Of a stretch of DNA of 64,000 nucleotides, positions 43,996-52,839 are shown in pieces; position 1 is the stretch's first letter; the number at the start of each line of letters is the position of its first letter. Both the position numbers and the translations under genes were made by a program. The notes beneath the pieces are model-generated. The model was not told the DNA's origin. It saw only the letters and a program-made list of their open reading frames with translations, and ran no database searches. This DNA is from Bacteroidota bacterium (GTDB lineage Bacteria > Bacteroidota > Bacteroidia > Chitinophagales > Saprospiraceae): the NCBI GenBank assembly GCA_016124585.1, contig WGNL01000016.1, positions 1 through 64,000 on the forward strand, written 5' to 3'.

Positions 43996-46236
43996 TCACT
44001 TCCCATCCATATCCACTTTCTTCCATCGAAAATCCACCGTCGCAAACCCGCCCCCGTCGAAATGCTCCAGCTCCAGCTTGTGGTGGCCGCCCAGTTTCAC
44101 CCGCACCTCGTCCACGGCAGGCTCGTGGATGTCCCAATGTTCAATGATTTTTTTACCATCTAAAAACAGGCGGACGCCGTCGTCGCTGGTCAGTTCGAGG
44201 AGGTACTCGCCCGGCTCCATGTCGAACTCGGCCTCGGCGAAGGTGGCGAACTTGTCCTCGTTCACGCCCTCGGCAGGGCTGCCCCACCAGGCGAAGTAGA
44301 GGTCGTCGGTGGTCTTGGTGGCCTGTGGCGATTGGGTTTTCAGGTTTTGAAAGGCGTCGGGATGCGTGAGCGGGTCGGTGGTTTCATCGTAGTTGTACCA
44401 ATGCAGCTTCCAGTCCAGCTTCTTTTCGAAGCGCTCGAAACGGAAGGGCCAATGCTTCCCTTTTTTGTTGAAATGTCCGAACTGGTCTTTGAATTCCTGC
44501 CCGATGAACTCAAAATCAAAGGCCAGTGACTCCGCCCCCGCCTTTTTCGTGGCGATGAGCATGGCCGGGAAATTCCCCGTCTTTTGATTGAAGCCCGCCC
44601 AGCCTTCGCCGTTCACCATTTGCCAATTGCCCTCCGGCGGGCCAAGCAGCAGGAAAGTATATTTATCGCCTTCGATATTGCGCAGCCAGATGCTCGGGTA
44701 CTCGAAATTGTATGGCCCCCACTCATTCATCAGGATGTACTGTCGGCCCTGGAGGTGACCTTCGGGCAAAGCAGTCTCCATGCCGTCCGGCAATTTCTCC
44801 ACGGACTGGTTCTTCACCTCGCCGCTCATGTCAACGGGTGCTTGGAGTTGCTTCACGATAGGGTTCATATTTTTAAAACTGGCCGCATCCTGCCAGCCCT
44901 TGTCACCCACCACTTGATTTTTTACGAAATAAAAATCCTCGTTCTTCTCTGCCACTAGCAGCTTTTCAAAGCCCGTGAACTGGTTGTCGTCGTTGATGGC
45001 TACCTTGCTGGAGGCGCTGATTTTCAAGGGGTTGCGCACGCCCTCGAAGCGATTTTGCCCGATTTGGTAATCCCGGCTGGCCACGTCCCGGTGCTGGGCG
45101 TAGCCCCAGTCGGTAGGTTGGCTCGGTCTCGCCCAAAGCTGTATGCCCACCGAGTCGTTGAGGAACTGGTTGCCGATGATGGCGTTCTCCTGCCCGTGCT
45201 CGATGGCGATACCCGTGCGGCAGTTCTCAATGTGATTGCCGAGCATCAGCGACTCAAAACTGTAGCCGCCCCAGATGCCGTAAGTGCATTCGTCGAGGCG
45301 GTTGTCCACGATTTTGTTGCGGCTGAAAGTCACCTCCACGCCGTTGGTCGGGGCGTGGGAGAAGTCGTTTTTGTAGAGCAGGTTGTCGTTGCAGCCACCC
45401 TCGCCCGTATCCATCGTGCGCTGTCCAGCCCAAAGGAAAAAGCCGTCGCCGGAGTGCGTGGCAGAGTTGTAGGCGAAGGTGTTTTCGTTGCTTTGCTCAT
45501 ACACGAGGATGCCCGCAGAGTCCTGTCCCCTCTGGTAAAATCCGTGGGAATAGCCCCGCACGTTCCAGTCCAACTGGTTGTGCATCAGGTGGTTGCGGCT
45601 GCTGCGGTACATGCCCACGCCGAGACCGGAGTTGAAATGGAATTTATTGTTGTAAAACAGACCGTCGTTGCAGCCCGTGAGCAGGAGGCCGTTCATGCCT
45701 TGCGTGGCGGTGCAGCCACGCACCAGTGCTTTTTGGCAGTTTTTGAGGTAAATGGCCGCCCCGTAGCGCAGCCACTCGTCTTTTTCGTTTTGGTGAAACG
45801 AGAGCCAATCGCTGAAGTCCTCCCGCTCCCGGATGCTGCGGAGGCGGGGCCGCCAATTGTAGCTCAGGTCGCAGTCAATCAGTTTCAGGCTGTCCACCCC
45901 TTCGGCAAAAATGGCGACTTTGAAGCCTCGCACCACTGCGTTTTTCAGCGTGATGTTTTTTCCTTTGATGACGATGCCTGTGCCAACGAATTGGTCGGGT
46001 GTTTCTTTTCCCTCGCCGCCATCTAGTATTGCCCCAGCGAAGTCCACTGTGATGTTTTCACCTTCGATGACCAAGGCTGAATGCAAGCTGTCGGCAGCAC
46101 TCAAGAAGAAAGTATCCAGGTGAATTGTGGCAGTTTGGGTTATTATCATCCCTTGCTTCAATACAAGGTTTTGCTCGCTAGTGCAGGAAATAATGACGCA
46201 TGAAACGAGCGCCAAAAAGAGGTTTTGTTTTTTCAT
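43996..46236 (-). CDS. Parallel beta-helix lipoprotein with C-terminal PA14-like domain
   Basis: This 746-residue lipoprotein has a lipobox (VIISC, Cys18). A right-handed parallel beta-helix (about 60-420) follows, with many NosD/PbH1-like turns: GIVIKGKNITLKNAVVRGF, YLKNCQKALVRGCTATQGMN, NEVTF-like and GIAIEHGQENAIIGNQF. A middle domain covers about 470-600. A PA14-like ending has DLYFAWWGSPAEGVNEDKFA and YLLELTSDDGVRLFLDGKK. The DDGVRLFLDG motif is the typical PA14 calcium/carbohydrate-binding core. It is probably a surface or periplasmic polysaccharide-binding or lyase-like protein; catalytic residues are not evident. The gene's 3' end is close to the 21-bp repeat array. Confidence 0.8.
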   Translation of the reverse strand: MKKQNLFLALVSCVIISCTSEQNLVLKQGMIITQTATIHLDTFFLSAADSLHSALVIEGENITVDFAGAILDGGEGKETPDQFVGTGIVIKGKNITLKNAVVRGFKVAIFAEGVDSLKLIDCDLSYNWRPRLRSIREREDFSDWLSFHQNEKDEWLRYGAAIYLKNCQKALVRGCTATQGMNGLLLTGCNDGLFYNNKFHFNSGLGVGMYRSSRNHLMHNQLDWNVRGYSHGFYQRGQDSAGILVYEQSNENTFAYNSATHSGDGFFLWAGQRTMDTGEGGCNDNLLYKNDFSHAPTNGVEVTFSRNKIVDNRLDECTYGIWGGYSFESLMLGNHIENCRTGIAIEHGQENAIIGNQFLNDSVGIQLWARPSQPTDWGYAQHRDVASRDYQIGQNRFEGVRNPLKISASSKVAINDDNQFTGFEKLLVAEKNEDFYFVKNQVVGDKGWQDAASFKNMNPIVKQLQAPVDMSGEVKNQSVEKLPDGMETALPEGHLQGRQYILMNEWGPYNFEYPSIWLRNIEGDKYTFLLLGPPEGNWQMVNGEGWAGFNQKTGNFPAMLIATKKAGAESLAFDFEFIGQEFKDQFGHFNKKGKHWPFRFERFEKKLDWKLHWYNYDETTDPLTHPDAFQNLKTQSPQATKTTDDLYFAWWGSPAEGVNEDKFATFAEAEFDMEPGEYLLELTSDDGVRLFLDGKKIIEHWDIHEPAVDEVRVKLGGHHKLELEHFDGGGFATVDFRWKKVDMDGK

Positions 46237-46370
46237 GCTAAAAAATTAGGTGGCTAAGTTAGGTCATGTTGGGGGTTTGCTGACAATCATGGGATCTACA
46301 ATCTGATTAGAAACCGATACTGGTTCGGCTATTTTCCCGTCCTTTGCGCCAGCAAAAAAAGCTGCGAAAC

Positions 46371-47183
46371 ATGCTGAAACAAATCACCAGTCCACAAAAT
46401 CCGCTGATAAAAAACATCGCCGTGCTAGGTGCCAAGGCCCGTGACCGACGGGAACAGGGCCTGTTCGTGGCCGAAGGGCTGCGGGAGGTGGAACTGGCTT
46501 TGCGGAGCGGCTACGAAGCCGAAGTCGTGCTTTTTGAGGAAGCCGTAACGCCCTTCAAAACGGTGGAGGATTTGTTGAAAAATGCGGCTTCGCCACCCCG
46601 TGAACTCATCGCTACGAATGCGATGGTTTTTGAGAAAATAGCTTACCGTACGGGCGTGCCGAACGTGGTGGCTGTTTTGAAAATGAAAAAACCAAGCTTC
46701 ACCGACCTTCGCCTTTCCGACAACCCGTTGCTGCTCATCATGGAAAGCGTGGAAAAACCGGGCAACCTCGGTGCCATGCTCCGTACCGCCGATGCCGCCG
46801 GGGTGGATGCTGTCCTCGTTTGCGACCCGCACACCGATATTTTTAATCCGAATGCCATCCGGGCGAGTTTGGGGGCAATTTTCACCGTGCCAGTGGCGGC
46901 TTGTTCTTCGGAAGAAGCAGTTAGTTTTTTGCGAAGCAAGAACATTAATATCATGGCTACTTGGTTAGAGGCGGCCAGTTCACTCTACGCCACCAATTTG
47001 CGTCAGCCGCTGGCCTTCGTCCTAGGCGCTGAAGCGACTGGCATCTCCAAGTTTTGGGTGGAGCAGGCCGATGAGCGCATCATCATCCCGATGGTCGGGC
47101 AAGTGGATTCAATGAATGTGTCAGCTTCGGCAGCGGTGGTGCTGTTCGAAGCGGTTCGGCAAAGAAGCATAAGGAATCAGTAG
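46371..47183 (+). CDS. TrmH/SpoU-family RNA 2'-O-methyltransferase
   Basis: The ATG at 46371 gives MLKQITSPQNPLIKNIAVLG, the usual N terminus (a TTG further up would add nine residues). The 270-residue protein has an N-terminal substrate-binding domain (RREQGLFVAEGLREVELALR) and the SPOUT-fold catalytic domain. Its knot motifs are MESVEKPGNLGAMLRTADAA (motif 1 with the conserved Asn), FVLGAEATGISKFWVEQAD and IIIPMVGQVDSMNVSASAAV. It methylates a ribose in rRNA or tRNA (23S G2251-like enzymes are the best known). It stands alone. Confidence 0.92.
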   Translation: MLKQITSPQNPLIKNIAVLGAKARDRREQGLFVAEGLREVELALRSGYEAEVVLFEEAVTPFKTVEDLLKNAASPPRELIATNAMVFEKIAYRTGVPNVVAVLKMKKPSFTDLRLSDNPLLLIMESVEKPGNLGAMLRTADAAGVDAVLVCDPHTDIFNPNAIRASLGAIFTVPVAACSSEEAVSFLRSKNINIMATWLEAASSLYATNLRQPLAFVLGAEATGISKFWVEQADERIIIPMVGQVDSMNVSASAAVVLFEAVRQRSIRNQ

Positions 47184-47285
47184 TGAAATAGGCTGTTTCA
47201 TTCCTCAACCATCACATCACATCCCTGAAATAACTTCTACTGCCAATCTCCGATCATCTACGCATTTATACGGCTGGTATATCGG

Positions 47286-47318
47286 TTTGCAAAAACTCGT
47301 TTAACTGTTCTACTTTCG
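47286..47318 (+). promoter_or_regulatory. Bacteroidota-type promoter, orphan, before a strong terminator
   Basis: TTTG (47286-47289), a 21-bp spacer and TACTTTCG (47311-47318, one mismatch to TAnnTTTG) form a good promoter. No gene starts before the terminator at 47361-47400. Confidence 0.45.
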
Positions 47319-47324
47319 TAATTG

Positions 47325-47400
47325 TAAATAATTTTTCTGTATTTCTTAGCGAATGAATGTAAATGGAGGACGCTGAAAGCAGCGCCCTCCATTTTTTTTT
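47325..47400 (+). ncRNA. Candidate small RNA between the trmH-like gene and ribE
   Basis: A transcript from the orphan promoter would run about 75 nt and end in the hairpin ATGGAGGACGCTG-AAAG-CAGCGCCCTCCAT (one mismatch) followed by nine T residues. The AT-rich 5' part has no conserved motif that I recognise. It could simply be the terminator of the trmH-like gene, whose stop is 180 bp upstream, so confidence is low. Confidence 0.35.
47361..47400 (+). terminator. Strong intrinsic terminator
   Basis: A 13-bp stem with one mismatch (ATGGAGGACGCTG with CAGCGCCCTCCAT) and a 4-nt loop is followed by nine T residues. Confidence 0.9.
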
Positions 47401-47422
47401 CTCTAACCCGTCCACCTTTCCA

Positions 47423-47430
47423 TAGTTTTG
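47423..47430 (+). promoter_or_regulatory. -7 element (TAGTTTTG) upstream of ribE
   Basis: This is an exact TAnnTTTG match between the terminator and ribE, giving a leader of about 85 nt that includes the 7-bp-period array. Confidence 0.5.
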
Positions 47431-47475
47431 CAACTTTCCTAATCAGCCGTTGGAGCTGAACATTCCGCAACTTTC

Positions 47476-47517
47476 CCGCTGACTGCCCGCTGCCAACTGT
47501 CTAACTGCCAACTCAAC
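47476..47517. repeat. 7-bp-period array in the ribE leader
   Basis: The words GACTGCC, CGCTGCC, AACTGTC and AACTGCC follow each other with CTG at 47483, 47490, 47497 and 47505 (periods of 7, 7 and 8). The array ends directly at the ribE start codon. Confidence 0.6.
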
Positions 47518-48141
47518 ATGTTCACTGGAATCATCGAAGCCTTCGGGCGAGTCGCCGCCATCGAGCGGGAAGGGAGCAATGCGCATTTCATGATTGAATC
47601 GCCCATTTCCCACGAACTGAAAATTGACCAGAGCGTGTCCCACAACGGGGTCTGCTTGACGGTGGTGGAAATCTCGAACGGGAAGCACCGGGTCACGGCG
47701 GTGGACGAAACCCTGAAGCGCAGTAATCTCGGCCAACTTGAGGTGGGTAGTTTGGTCAACCTAGAGCGGGCCATGCTGGCCAACTCCCGGCTGGATGGCC
47801 ATATCGTGCAGGGGCACGTGGACGTGACGGCGGTTTGCTCTGATGTGAAAGCGCTGGACGGCAGTTGGGTTTTCAGTTTTGAACACCCGTTTCAGCCGGA
47901 ATATCTGCTGGTGGACAAGGGTTCTATTTGCGTGAACGGCGTGAGCCTGACGGTGGTGAAGCCAACCAATTCCAATAAAAAAGGTCTTTTCTCAGTGTCC
48001 ATCATTCCTTTCACGTTTGGGCACACGAATTTCAAGGACTTGAAAATTGGCGACTCCGTCAACCTGGAATTTGATGTGATTGGGAAATACGTGGCGCAGC
48101 ATTTGGCGCTGTATGCGACGGGGTTTCATCAGCCAATGTAG
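47518..48141 (+). CDS. ribE: Riboflavin synthase, alpha chain
   Basis: The enzyme dismutates 6,7-dimethyl-8-ribityllumazine into riboflavin. The 207-residue protein has the two lumazine-binding barrels: MFTGIIEAFGRVAAIEREG with VSHNGVCLTVVEIS, and MLANSRLDGHIVQGHVDVTA with SICVNGVSLTVVKPTNSNKK. The conserved Phe2 and Cys at NGVC are present. The gene is separate from other rib genes, and its leader shows no FMN-riboswitch-like conservation. It converges on the FemAB/GNAT-like gene. A small GC hairpin lies between them. Confidence 0.95.
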   Translation: MFTGIIEAFGRVAAIEREGSNAHFMIESPISHELKIDQSVSHNGVCLTVVEISNGKHRVTAVDETLKRSNLGQLEVGSLVNLERAMLANSRLDGHIVQGHVDVTAVCSDVKALDGSWVFSFEHPFQPEYLLVDKGSICVNGVSLTVVKPTNSNKKGLFSVSIIPFTFGHTNFKDLKIGDSVNLEFDVIGKYVAQHLALYATGFHQPM

Positions 48142-48180
48142 GTTTTGATTTCCTTCACCGAACAGGAGTTCGGAGGTACG

Positions 48181-49155
48181 TTATTCCATCAGCCAGCGAA
48201 CAGGCTTAGGAAACGCATTCTTTTTAATTTGCAAATAAGGTACTGGCCTTGTGCCAAATCCCCGAAAGAAATTCTCCACCGGCTCCAGCATAGAGCCTTC
48301 AAAATCAATGATTTTTACTTCCGGCCCTGCGGTTTCGATGCTCTTCCAGATGGCGAGCGACATGCCGCCTTGGTTGCCCAGTTCCGCATCGAAAGCGCTG
48401 AACAGATGGATGATTTTATGTTGAAACTGCTGGTAAATAAGGCCGGCATGTAGGCGACCTTCGGCGTCCCGCACTTCCAGCGCCGTTCCTGTTTTTTGCT
48501 GGCGCAATGCAGTCCAGAGCTTTTTCAACAGTGCCTCGTCGAGGGGGTAGGTGTTGCGTTCGCTGGCCAGTGCGACGATGGCATCAATGTTTTCAACGGA
48601 GGCAACGACTAGCCCTGTTTTCACCGCTTTGTTGATGTAAGTGCGGGTGCGTTCCTCGAAATTTTTAAACAAAAATTGTTTATCCGCTTGATTGTCGAGC
48701 CAATAGGAATAGCGGGTGTGTAGCTCGCAACCAGCCCAGTGGAAGGGTAGCGGGTAGTCGAATTCGGGGGCAAATTTTACATTGAAGACTTTTAACTCAG
48801 ATGGAAGGGCTGCGACAATGGCTTTGACGAGGCGTTTTTTCAGCGCAAAAGTCAGCGTGGCGTTCTTTTTTTCCACATTTCCGAAGAACAAACCGACGTA
48901 CTGACTGAACTTCGGATTGAACACATAGGTGATTCCATGCTTTTTAGATAAGGAAAAAGGCAGTGCGGCGAGGATTTGGTCTTTTTCAGTGACGACGATG
49001 GCCTTCCAGCCCGGCCAAACCACATCCAAGTACCAGGTGCAGCCGTAAGGTGCAGCCTGTGGGGAACTGGCGATGAAATCATTCCAAATCTTGTCGTCGA
49101 TTTGGTGTCGTTCCAGTACTTCCGTGATGTAGCCAGATTTAGGCTTTGCGTCCAT
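48181..49155 (-). CDS. FemAB/GNAT-like acyltransferase family protein
   Basis: This 324-residue soluble protein has two GNAT-like halves. The second carries a BioF2/FemAB-type core (LKERTRTYI-like region FEERTRTYINKAVKTGLVV, LEVRDAEGRLHAGLIYQQFQ, LFSAFDAELGNQGGMSLAIW, DFEGSMLEPVENFFRGFGTR). Proteins of this group transfer amino acids or acyl groups to peptidoglycan or surface polymers; the substrate here is unknown. No signal peptide is present, as expected for a cytoplasmic enzyme. The first half keeps the typical NDFIASSPQAAPYGCTWYLD pattern. Confidence 0.8.
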   Translation of the reverse strand: MDAKPKSGYITEVLERHQIDDKIWNDFIASSPQAAPYGCTWYLDVVWPGWKAIVVTEKDQILAALPFSLSKKHGITYVFNPKFSQYVGLFFGNVEKKNATLTFALKKRLVKAIVAALPSELKVFNVKFAPEFDYPLPFHWAGCELHTRYSYWLDNQADKQFLFKNFEERTRTYINKAVKTGLVVASVENIDAIVALASERNTYPLDEALLKKLWTALRQQKTGTALEVRDAEGRLHAGLIYQQFQHKIIHLFSAFDAELGNQGGMSLAIWKSIETAGPEVKIIDFEGSMLEPVENFFRGFGTRPVPYLQIKKNAFPKPVRWLME

Positions 49156-49275
49156 TTTAGAAGCTTGAAGTTTCCTGCAATGTTAACAAGTTAAACCTGT
49201 TTCTGTGGCATGGACGCAAAGTTTCCATCAGAATAAACTGACAATCAACGAATTACCAATTTTTACCAAAATAAA

Positions 49276-49833
49276 TCACGCTTGTAAACTATCGGGTGGG
49301 ACGCTGCCATTGGACTGGCCGTGCCGAGGGCATTTTTCTTTGATGATGCCCAGAAGTTCAATGTGTGAGGCCATGAGCTGCTCCGAAAGACCGTAGAGCT
49401 GCTCGAATTGTTCTTTTAAAAAAAGCGCTTCGTCAGGGAGTTCGCTGACGTTTTTTGTTTTTAGGCGGAAAAGGCAGTTGAGTCCTTTGATGGCCTGCTG
49501 AAAATCGTCGGCTTCCTTCAGGAAATGACCGAGCATATCGGGCCCGGGCTGAGCGAAACCGTTGGCATTTTTTACCAAAGTCTGTTCAATGGCTGCCTCA
49601 TCACGAAGGTTGCTGTGGGTAAGACTAAAAACGGGAATATTAAATAGGTGTGCAATTTTGACAAGGTTGCAGATCTTGGGTTCAGCCGTCCCATTTTCAT
49701 AAGAAGCGATATTGCCACGGTTGAGTCCGACCTTGTCGGCGAGTTCCTCTTGACTCCACCGCATACGCTTTCGAAGCGCCCTCAGATTTTCTGCGAGGCA
49801 AAATCCTGCCTCATTTTTTGCGAAATCCATCAT
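49276..49833 (-). CDS. XRE-family helix-turn-helix regulator
   Basis: The ATG at 49833 (MMDFAKNEAGFCLAENLRAL) is preferred over an in-frame TTG two codons upstream. The 185-residue protein has an N-terminal XRE helix-turn-helix (about 13-70: LRKRMRWSQEELADKVGLNR, GNIASYENGTAEPKICNLVK). A C-terminal helical region with no known domain (KEQFEQLYGLSEQLMASHIE) follows, probably for dimerisation. It is divergent from the ECF sigma gene across 270 bp, but no palindromic operator stands out between them. Confidence 0.82.
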   Translation of the reverse strand: MMDFAKNEAGFCLAENLRALRKRMRWSQEELADKVGLNRGNIASYENGTAEPKICNLVKIAHLFNIPVFSLTHSNLRDEAAIEQTLVKNANGFAQPGPDMLGHFLKEADDFQQAIKGLNCLFRLKTKNVSELPDEALFLKEQFEQLYGLSEQLMASHIELLGIIKEKCPRHGQSNGSVPPDSLQA

Positions 49834-50026
49834 GCTCAATCCTGCTTTTTTTACAAAATTCTATTAATTCCTGCGTTTTGTAGATATTATTAACAAAAAA
49901 TCAGACCAATTCTAATTTTTGTAAGCGGAATGTAAACGTCATTAACATCGAAAAAGTTTAAACCCTCGTTTTTGCTGTTAAGAATCTATTAAAATTGTCA
50001 AGATTTCGTCTAAATAGAAAAAAATG

Positions 50027-50058
50027 TTTGCAAAACAATCAGAGTGGTCGTACTTTTG
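50027..50058 (+). promoter_or_regulatory. Consensus promoter of the ECF sigma factor gene
   Basis: TTTG (50027-50030), exactly 20 bp, then TACTTTTG (50051-50058) match the Bacteroidota housekeeping consensus. The leader to the ATG at 50104 is about 40 nt. Confidence 0.8.
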
Positions 50059-50103
50059 TAAAAAATAATTACAAAATCACCTGTTCACCAAAAATTGCCC
50101 GTC

Positions 50104-50619
50104 ATGGAATCAAGCATTTATAGCCAATTAGAGAAAATCACGCCTTCGCTTAGGGCGTTCTCCTTGAAGTTGACTGGTAGTGAGGCCGATGCAAATGACC
50201 TTTACCAAGATACTTCCTACCGGATCATTTCCAACGCAGACAAGTACACACCTGATACCAATTTCAAGGCTTGGGCGGTGACTATCATGCGAAATATTTT
50301 CATCAACAACTACCGGAAGAAAGTGCGTCGGGGTGTCATTCTTGACCAAACGCCGAACAACTACTACCTGAATTCCGGTGGCCCTGGCATCGAAAACGAT
50401 GGGGAAATGATGATGGCCTACAAAGAACTCCTCAAGATGGTAAGCACCCTACCAGAGGATTTCAAGCGTCCATTTTGGATGGCCTACAAGGGTTACAAAT
50501 ACGACGAGATTGCCGAGAAACTGGATGCGCCACTTGGTACTATCAAGAGCCGTATCTTTTTCGCCCGTCGCAAGCTGCAAAAAATGTACGAAGATGCTTC
50601 GAGCGTAAAGGCTGCTTAA
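50104..50619 (+). CDS. ECF-type RNA polymerase sigma factor
   Basis: The ATG at 50104 starts the family sequence (MESSIYSQLEKITPSLRAFS); a TTG three codons up is less likely. The 171-residue protein has sigma region 2 (GSEADANDLYQDTSYRIISN, FKAWAVTIMRNIFINNYRKK) and region 4 (LPEDFKRPFWMAYKGYKYDE, LDAPLGTIKSRIFFARRKLQ). No anti-sigma gene is adjacent, which is common for the constitutively expressed members of this group in Bacteroidota. Its own promoter is of the housekeeping type. Confidence 0.9.
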   Translation: MESSIYSQLEKITPSLRAFSLKLTGSEADANDLYQDTSYRIISNADKYTPDTNFKAWAVTIMRNIFINNYRKKVRRGVILDQTPNNYYLNSGGPGIENDGEMMMAYKELLKMVSTLPEDFKRPFWMAYKGYKYDEIAEKLDAPLGTIKSRIFFARRKLQKMYEDASSVKAA

Positions 50620-50666
50620 CCAGCAGTTGTTAAAGAACAAATAGAAATCATCTGATGTTAAGAGCG

Positions 50667-50703
50667 AGTGCTTGGGAACTTTTTCCAAGCACTTTTGCTT
50701 TTT
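50667..50703 (+). terminator. Terminator after the sigma factor gene
   Basis: AGTGCTTGG and CCAAGCACT form a 9-bp stem followed by TTTTGCTTTTTT, 48 bp after the stop. Confidence 0.85.
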
Positions 50704-50731
50704 TAGGAATTCATCGAAGAATGCCCGACTT

Positions 50732-52036
50732 ATGAAAGATTTACTGAAAGATAAATGGCTCGTGCCCATCTGTTTTGGCCTCATTTATTTCGTTTGGGGC
50801 TCTACCTACCTCGCCAATTGGTTCGCCATCCAAGATATTCCGCCGCTGCTCATGTCGGGCTCCCGTTTTACAGGAGCTGGCCTGGTACTTTTGCTGCTGA
50901 GCAGGTTCTTTGGCGGAGCCGAAATCACCAAACAACAAATCTTTAATGCTGCCAAGCTCGGCGTCATGTTCTTGGCCATCGGTACAGGCGGCATGGTTTG
51001 GTCAGAGCAGTTCATCAGTTCGGGCATGGTAGCGCTCATGGCGGCTATTCAGCCATTGTTCATTTTGCTACTGATGTGGCAGATGAACGGCAAGCGCCCC
51101 AATTTTGCAGGGATTGTCGGCACGTTCCTAGGTATCATCGGCATGACTTTTTTGGTGGGACAAGACCAATTTATCGGCGGCTCCAAAACGATTTTGGGAC
51201 TAAGCATAATTCTCCTAAGTGTACTTTCTTGGGGCATTGCATCCGTGAAATTGTCGAAAACGGACATGCCTACCAATAAACTGCAAAGTGCTGCTATTCA
51301 GATGCTGTCGGGCGGCGGTGTGCTATTGGTTGTAAGCCTAGTTTCGGGCGAAGCATTTAATTTCCATTGGGCGAACCTGACGCAACGGGGTGGCCTTTCC
51401 TGGATATACCTGATGGTCTTCGGCTCCATCATCTCCTTTTCCGCCTTCAATTATTTGTTGGTAAAATCCACACCATACAAAGTGGCCACGGCCAATTACA
51501 TCAACCCCGTTGTGGCGATGTTCCTCGGTTGGTTATTGGCGGATGAAATCATCACTGGGCAGTCGCTCATCGCTGCGGTTTTGATGCTGACGGGGGTTGT
51601 TTTCATCAAAACCAAAATTCCTTTCTTCGAAAAAATCAGCCTGTTCAAAAGGCCAAACCCAATGCCCGACCTGATGGGCTTCATGCCGATTGGCGCCACC
51701 AAAGTGGTTGATAATCAACCCATTACCCCCAATGCTATTGCTCGGATTTGGCACGGTTCCACACCTATCAATATGACGGACGAATACGTGGCATTGGCAA
51801 AATCAAGCTGTGTTGCCAGGTGCGAAGCCACGCCCGGCAACCTCGGCGTCACGTTTTTCCATGAAACCGAAGGCGAAATGACGCACCACACTTTTATCTC
51901 TTACTGGCAGGACATGGAAGCCGTGAAACGCTTCGCTGGCGAGGATTTTCAGCGGCCAAGATTTTTTGCTGGCGAGGAAAAGTTTTTGGTGAAATCGGAC
52001 GCATTCGTGGAGCACCGGGATTTGGTGATGGCCTAA
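50732..52036 (+). CDS. EamA/DMT-family transporter fused to an antibiotic-monooxygenase-like domain
   Basis: The ATG at 50732 is used because upstream sequence lies in the terminator. The 434-residue product has ten membrane segments in two EamA repeats (about residues 1-310; VPICFGLIYFVWGSTYLANW, then LGLSIILLSVLSWGIASVKL). Residues 336-434 form a soluble ferredoxin-like alpha-beta barrel of the ABM type (IARIWHGSTP, HHTFISYWQDMEAVKRFAGE, KFLVKSDAFVEHRDLVMA). ABM domains usually act as heme- or quinone-related monooxygenases or as dimerisation modules; fusion to a drug/metabolite exporter is unusual. The stop codon overlaps that of the convergent archaemetzincin gene. Confidence 0.85.
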   Translation: MKDLLKDKWLVPICFGLIYFVWGSTYLANWFAIQDIPPLLMSGSRFTGAGLVLLLLSRFFGGAEITKQQIFNAAKLGVMFLAIGTGGMVWSEQFISSGMVALMAAIQPLFILLLMWQMNGKRPNFAGIVGTFLGIIGMTFLVGQDQFIGGSKTILGLSIILLSVLSWGIASVKLSKTDMPTNKLQSAAIQMLSGGGVLLVVSLVSGEAFNFHWANLTQRGGLSWIYLMVFGSIISFSAFNYLLVKSTPYKVATANYINPVVAMFLGWLLADEIITGQSLIAAVLMLTGVVFIKTKIPFFEKISLFKRPNPMPDLMGFMPIGATKVVDNQPITPNAIARIWHGSTPINMTDEYVALAKSSCVARCEATPGNLGVTFFHETEGEMTHHTFISYWQDMEAVKRFAGEDFQRPRFFAGEEKFLVKSDAFVEHRDLVMA

Positions 52037-52644
52037 TTTCGCAACAGGTTACCGAGTCTTTTCCGACAACTTGCGCAGACCATTTTTCCTTCACTGTCCA
52101 ATGTTTTGACCGTGCCGCATGCATCCCTCATGAGGCAGTGTTTGGAGTTGGCACAATGCTCCATGCCGAAATTATGGCCCAGCTCGTGGAGCACCAATTT
52201 TGAAAAACGGTCTCGAACTTGCGCTTGGGTCTTTGCCCCTTTCCCCACCCTGAACGTAGAAACTATACCGCTTCTGCCCGGTCGGTAAGCCAAACCCATG
52301 ATGCCGTAATCCTCAATTTCCCCTTTTGTATGGGAAATATTGCTGGCCGTCAAAGCCAGAATAAAATCCACGGAATCTGGGCGGATATCGAGTAGCCAAG
52401 CTATCAATTTATCAGCCCTGTACCTGTTTCGTGGCGGATAGTAGGCGAGTTGCGGCAGTGCTTTTTCTCCTAAATCAACCACTTCTGCTTGGTAAAAATC
52501 CTTGATTTCTTTTCTGGCTTGTGCAAAAAGCGTTTCATCCATTTTTCCAAGTCGGAGCATACCGATTTTTGCGGGAATGTGGTGGCTAGGTTGACAAGCA
52601 GAGATGACAAAAATTGTCACGATGCCCAAGATGGTTTTTGTCAT
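52033..52644 (-). CDS. Archaemetzincin-family metalloprotease, lipoprotein
   Basis: The ATG at 52644 starts a lipoprotein signal (MTKTILGIVTIFVISAC, Cys17). The 203-residue protein has the archaemetzincin zinc motif HELGHNFGMEHC with the following cysteine pattern (HCANSKHCLMRDACG, VCASCRKRLG). This is the HExxHxxGxxH/C-type motif followed by structural cysteines of the AmzA family. It is a periplasmic or surface protease of unknown substrate. It overlaps the convergent EamA gene by four bases. Confidence 0.88.
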   Translation of the reverse strand: MTKTILGIVTIFVISACQPSHHIPAKIGMLRLGKMDETLFAQARKEIKDFYQAEVVDLGEKALPQLAYYPPRNRYRADKLIAWLLDIRPDSVDFILALTASNISHTKGEIEDYGIMGLAYRPGRSGIVSTFRVGKGAKTQAQVRDRFSKLVLHELGHNFGMEHCANSKHCLMRDACGTVKTLDSEGKMVCASCRKRLGNLLRN

Positions 52645-52839
52645 AAAAATTGATTGAAAGGCGTTCAAGAAACGCCATTTCGCCAGTGTTATTACTGTAA
52701 CTTATTTGGCACCTAAAGTTAAATAAACAGCTATTTCAAAAATTGGCACAGTTATTTTCATAGCCCATAGCCTTCCCTTGAGTTCCCTTCCCTCTAGCTT
52801 TATATTTTGATTTAAACACACAAAAACTATTTGAACAAA

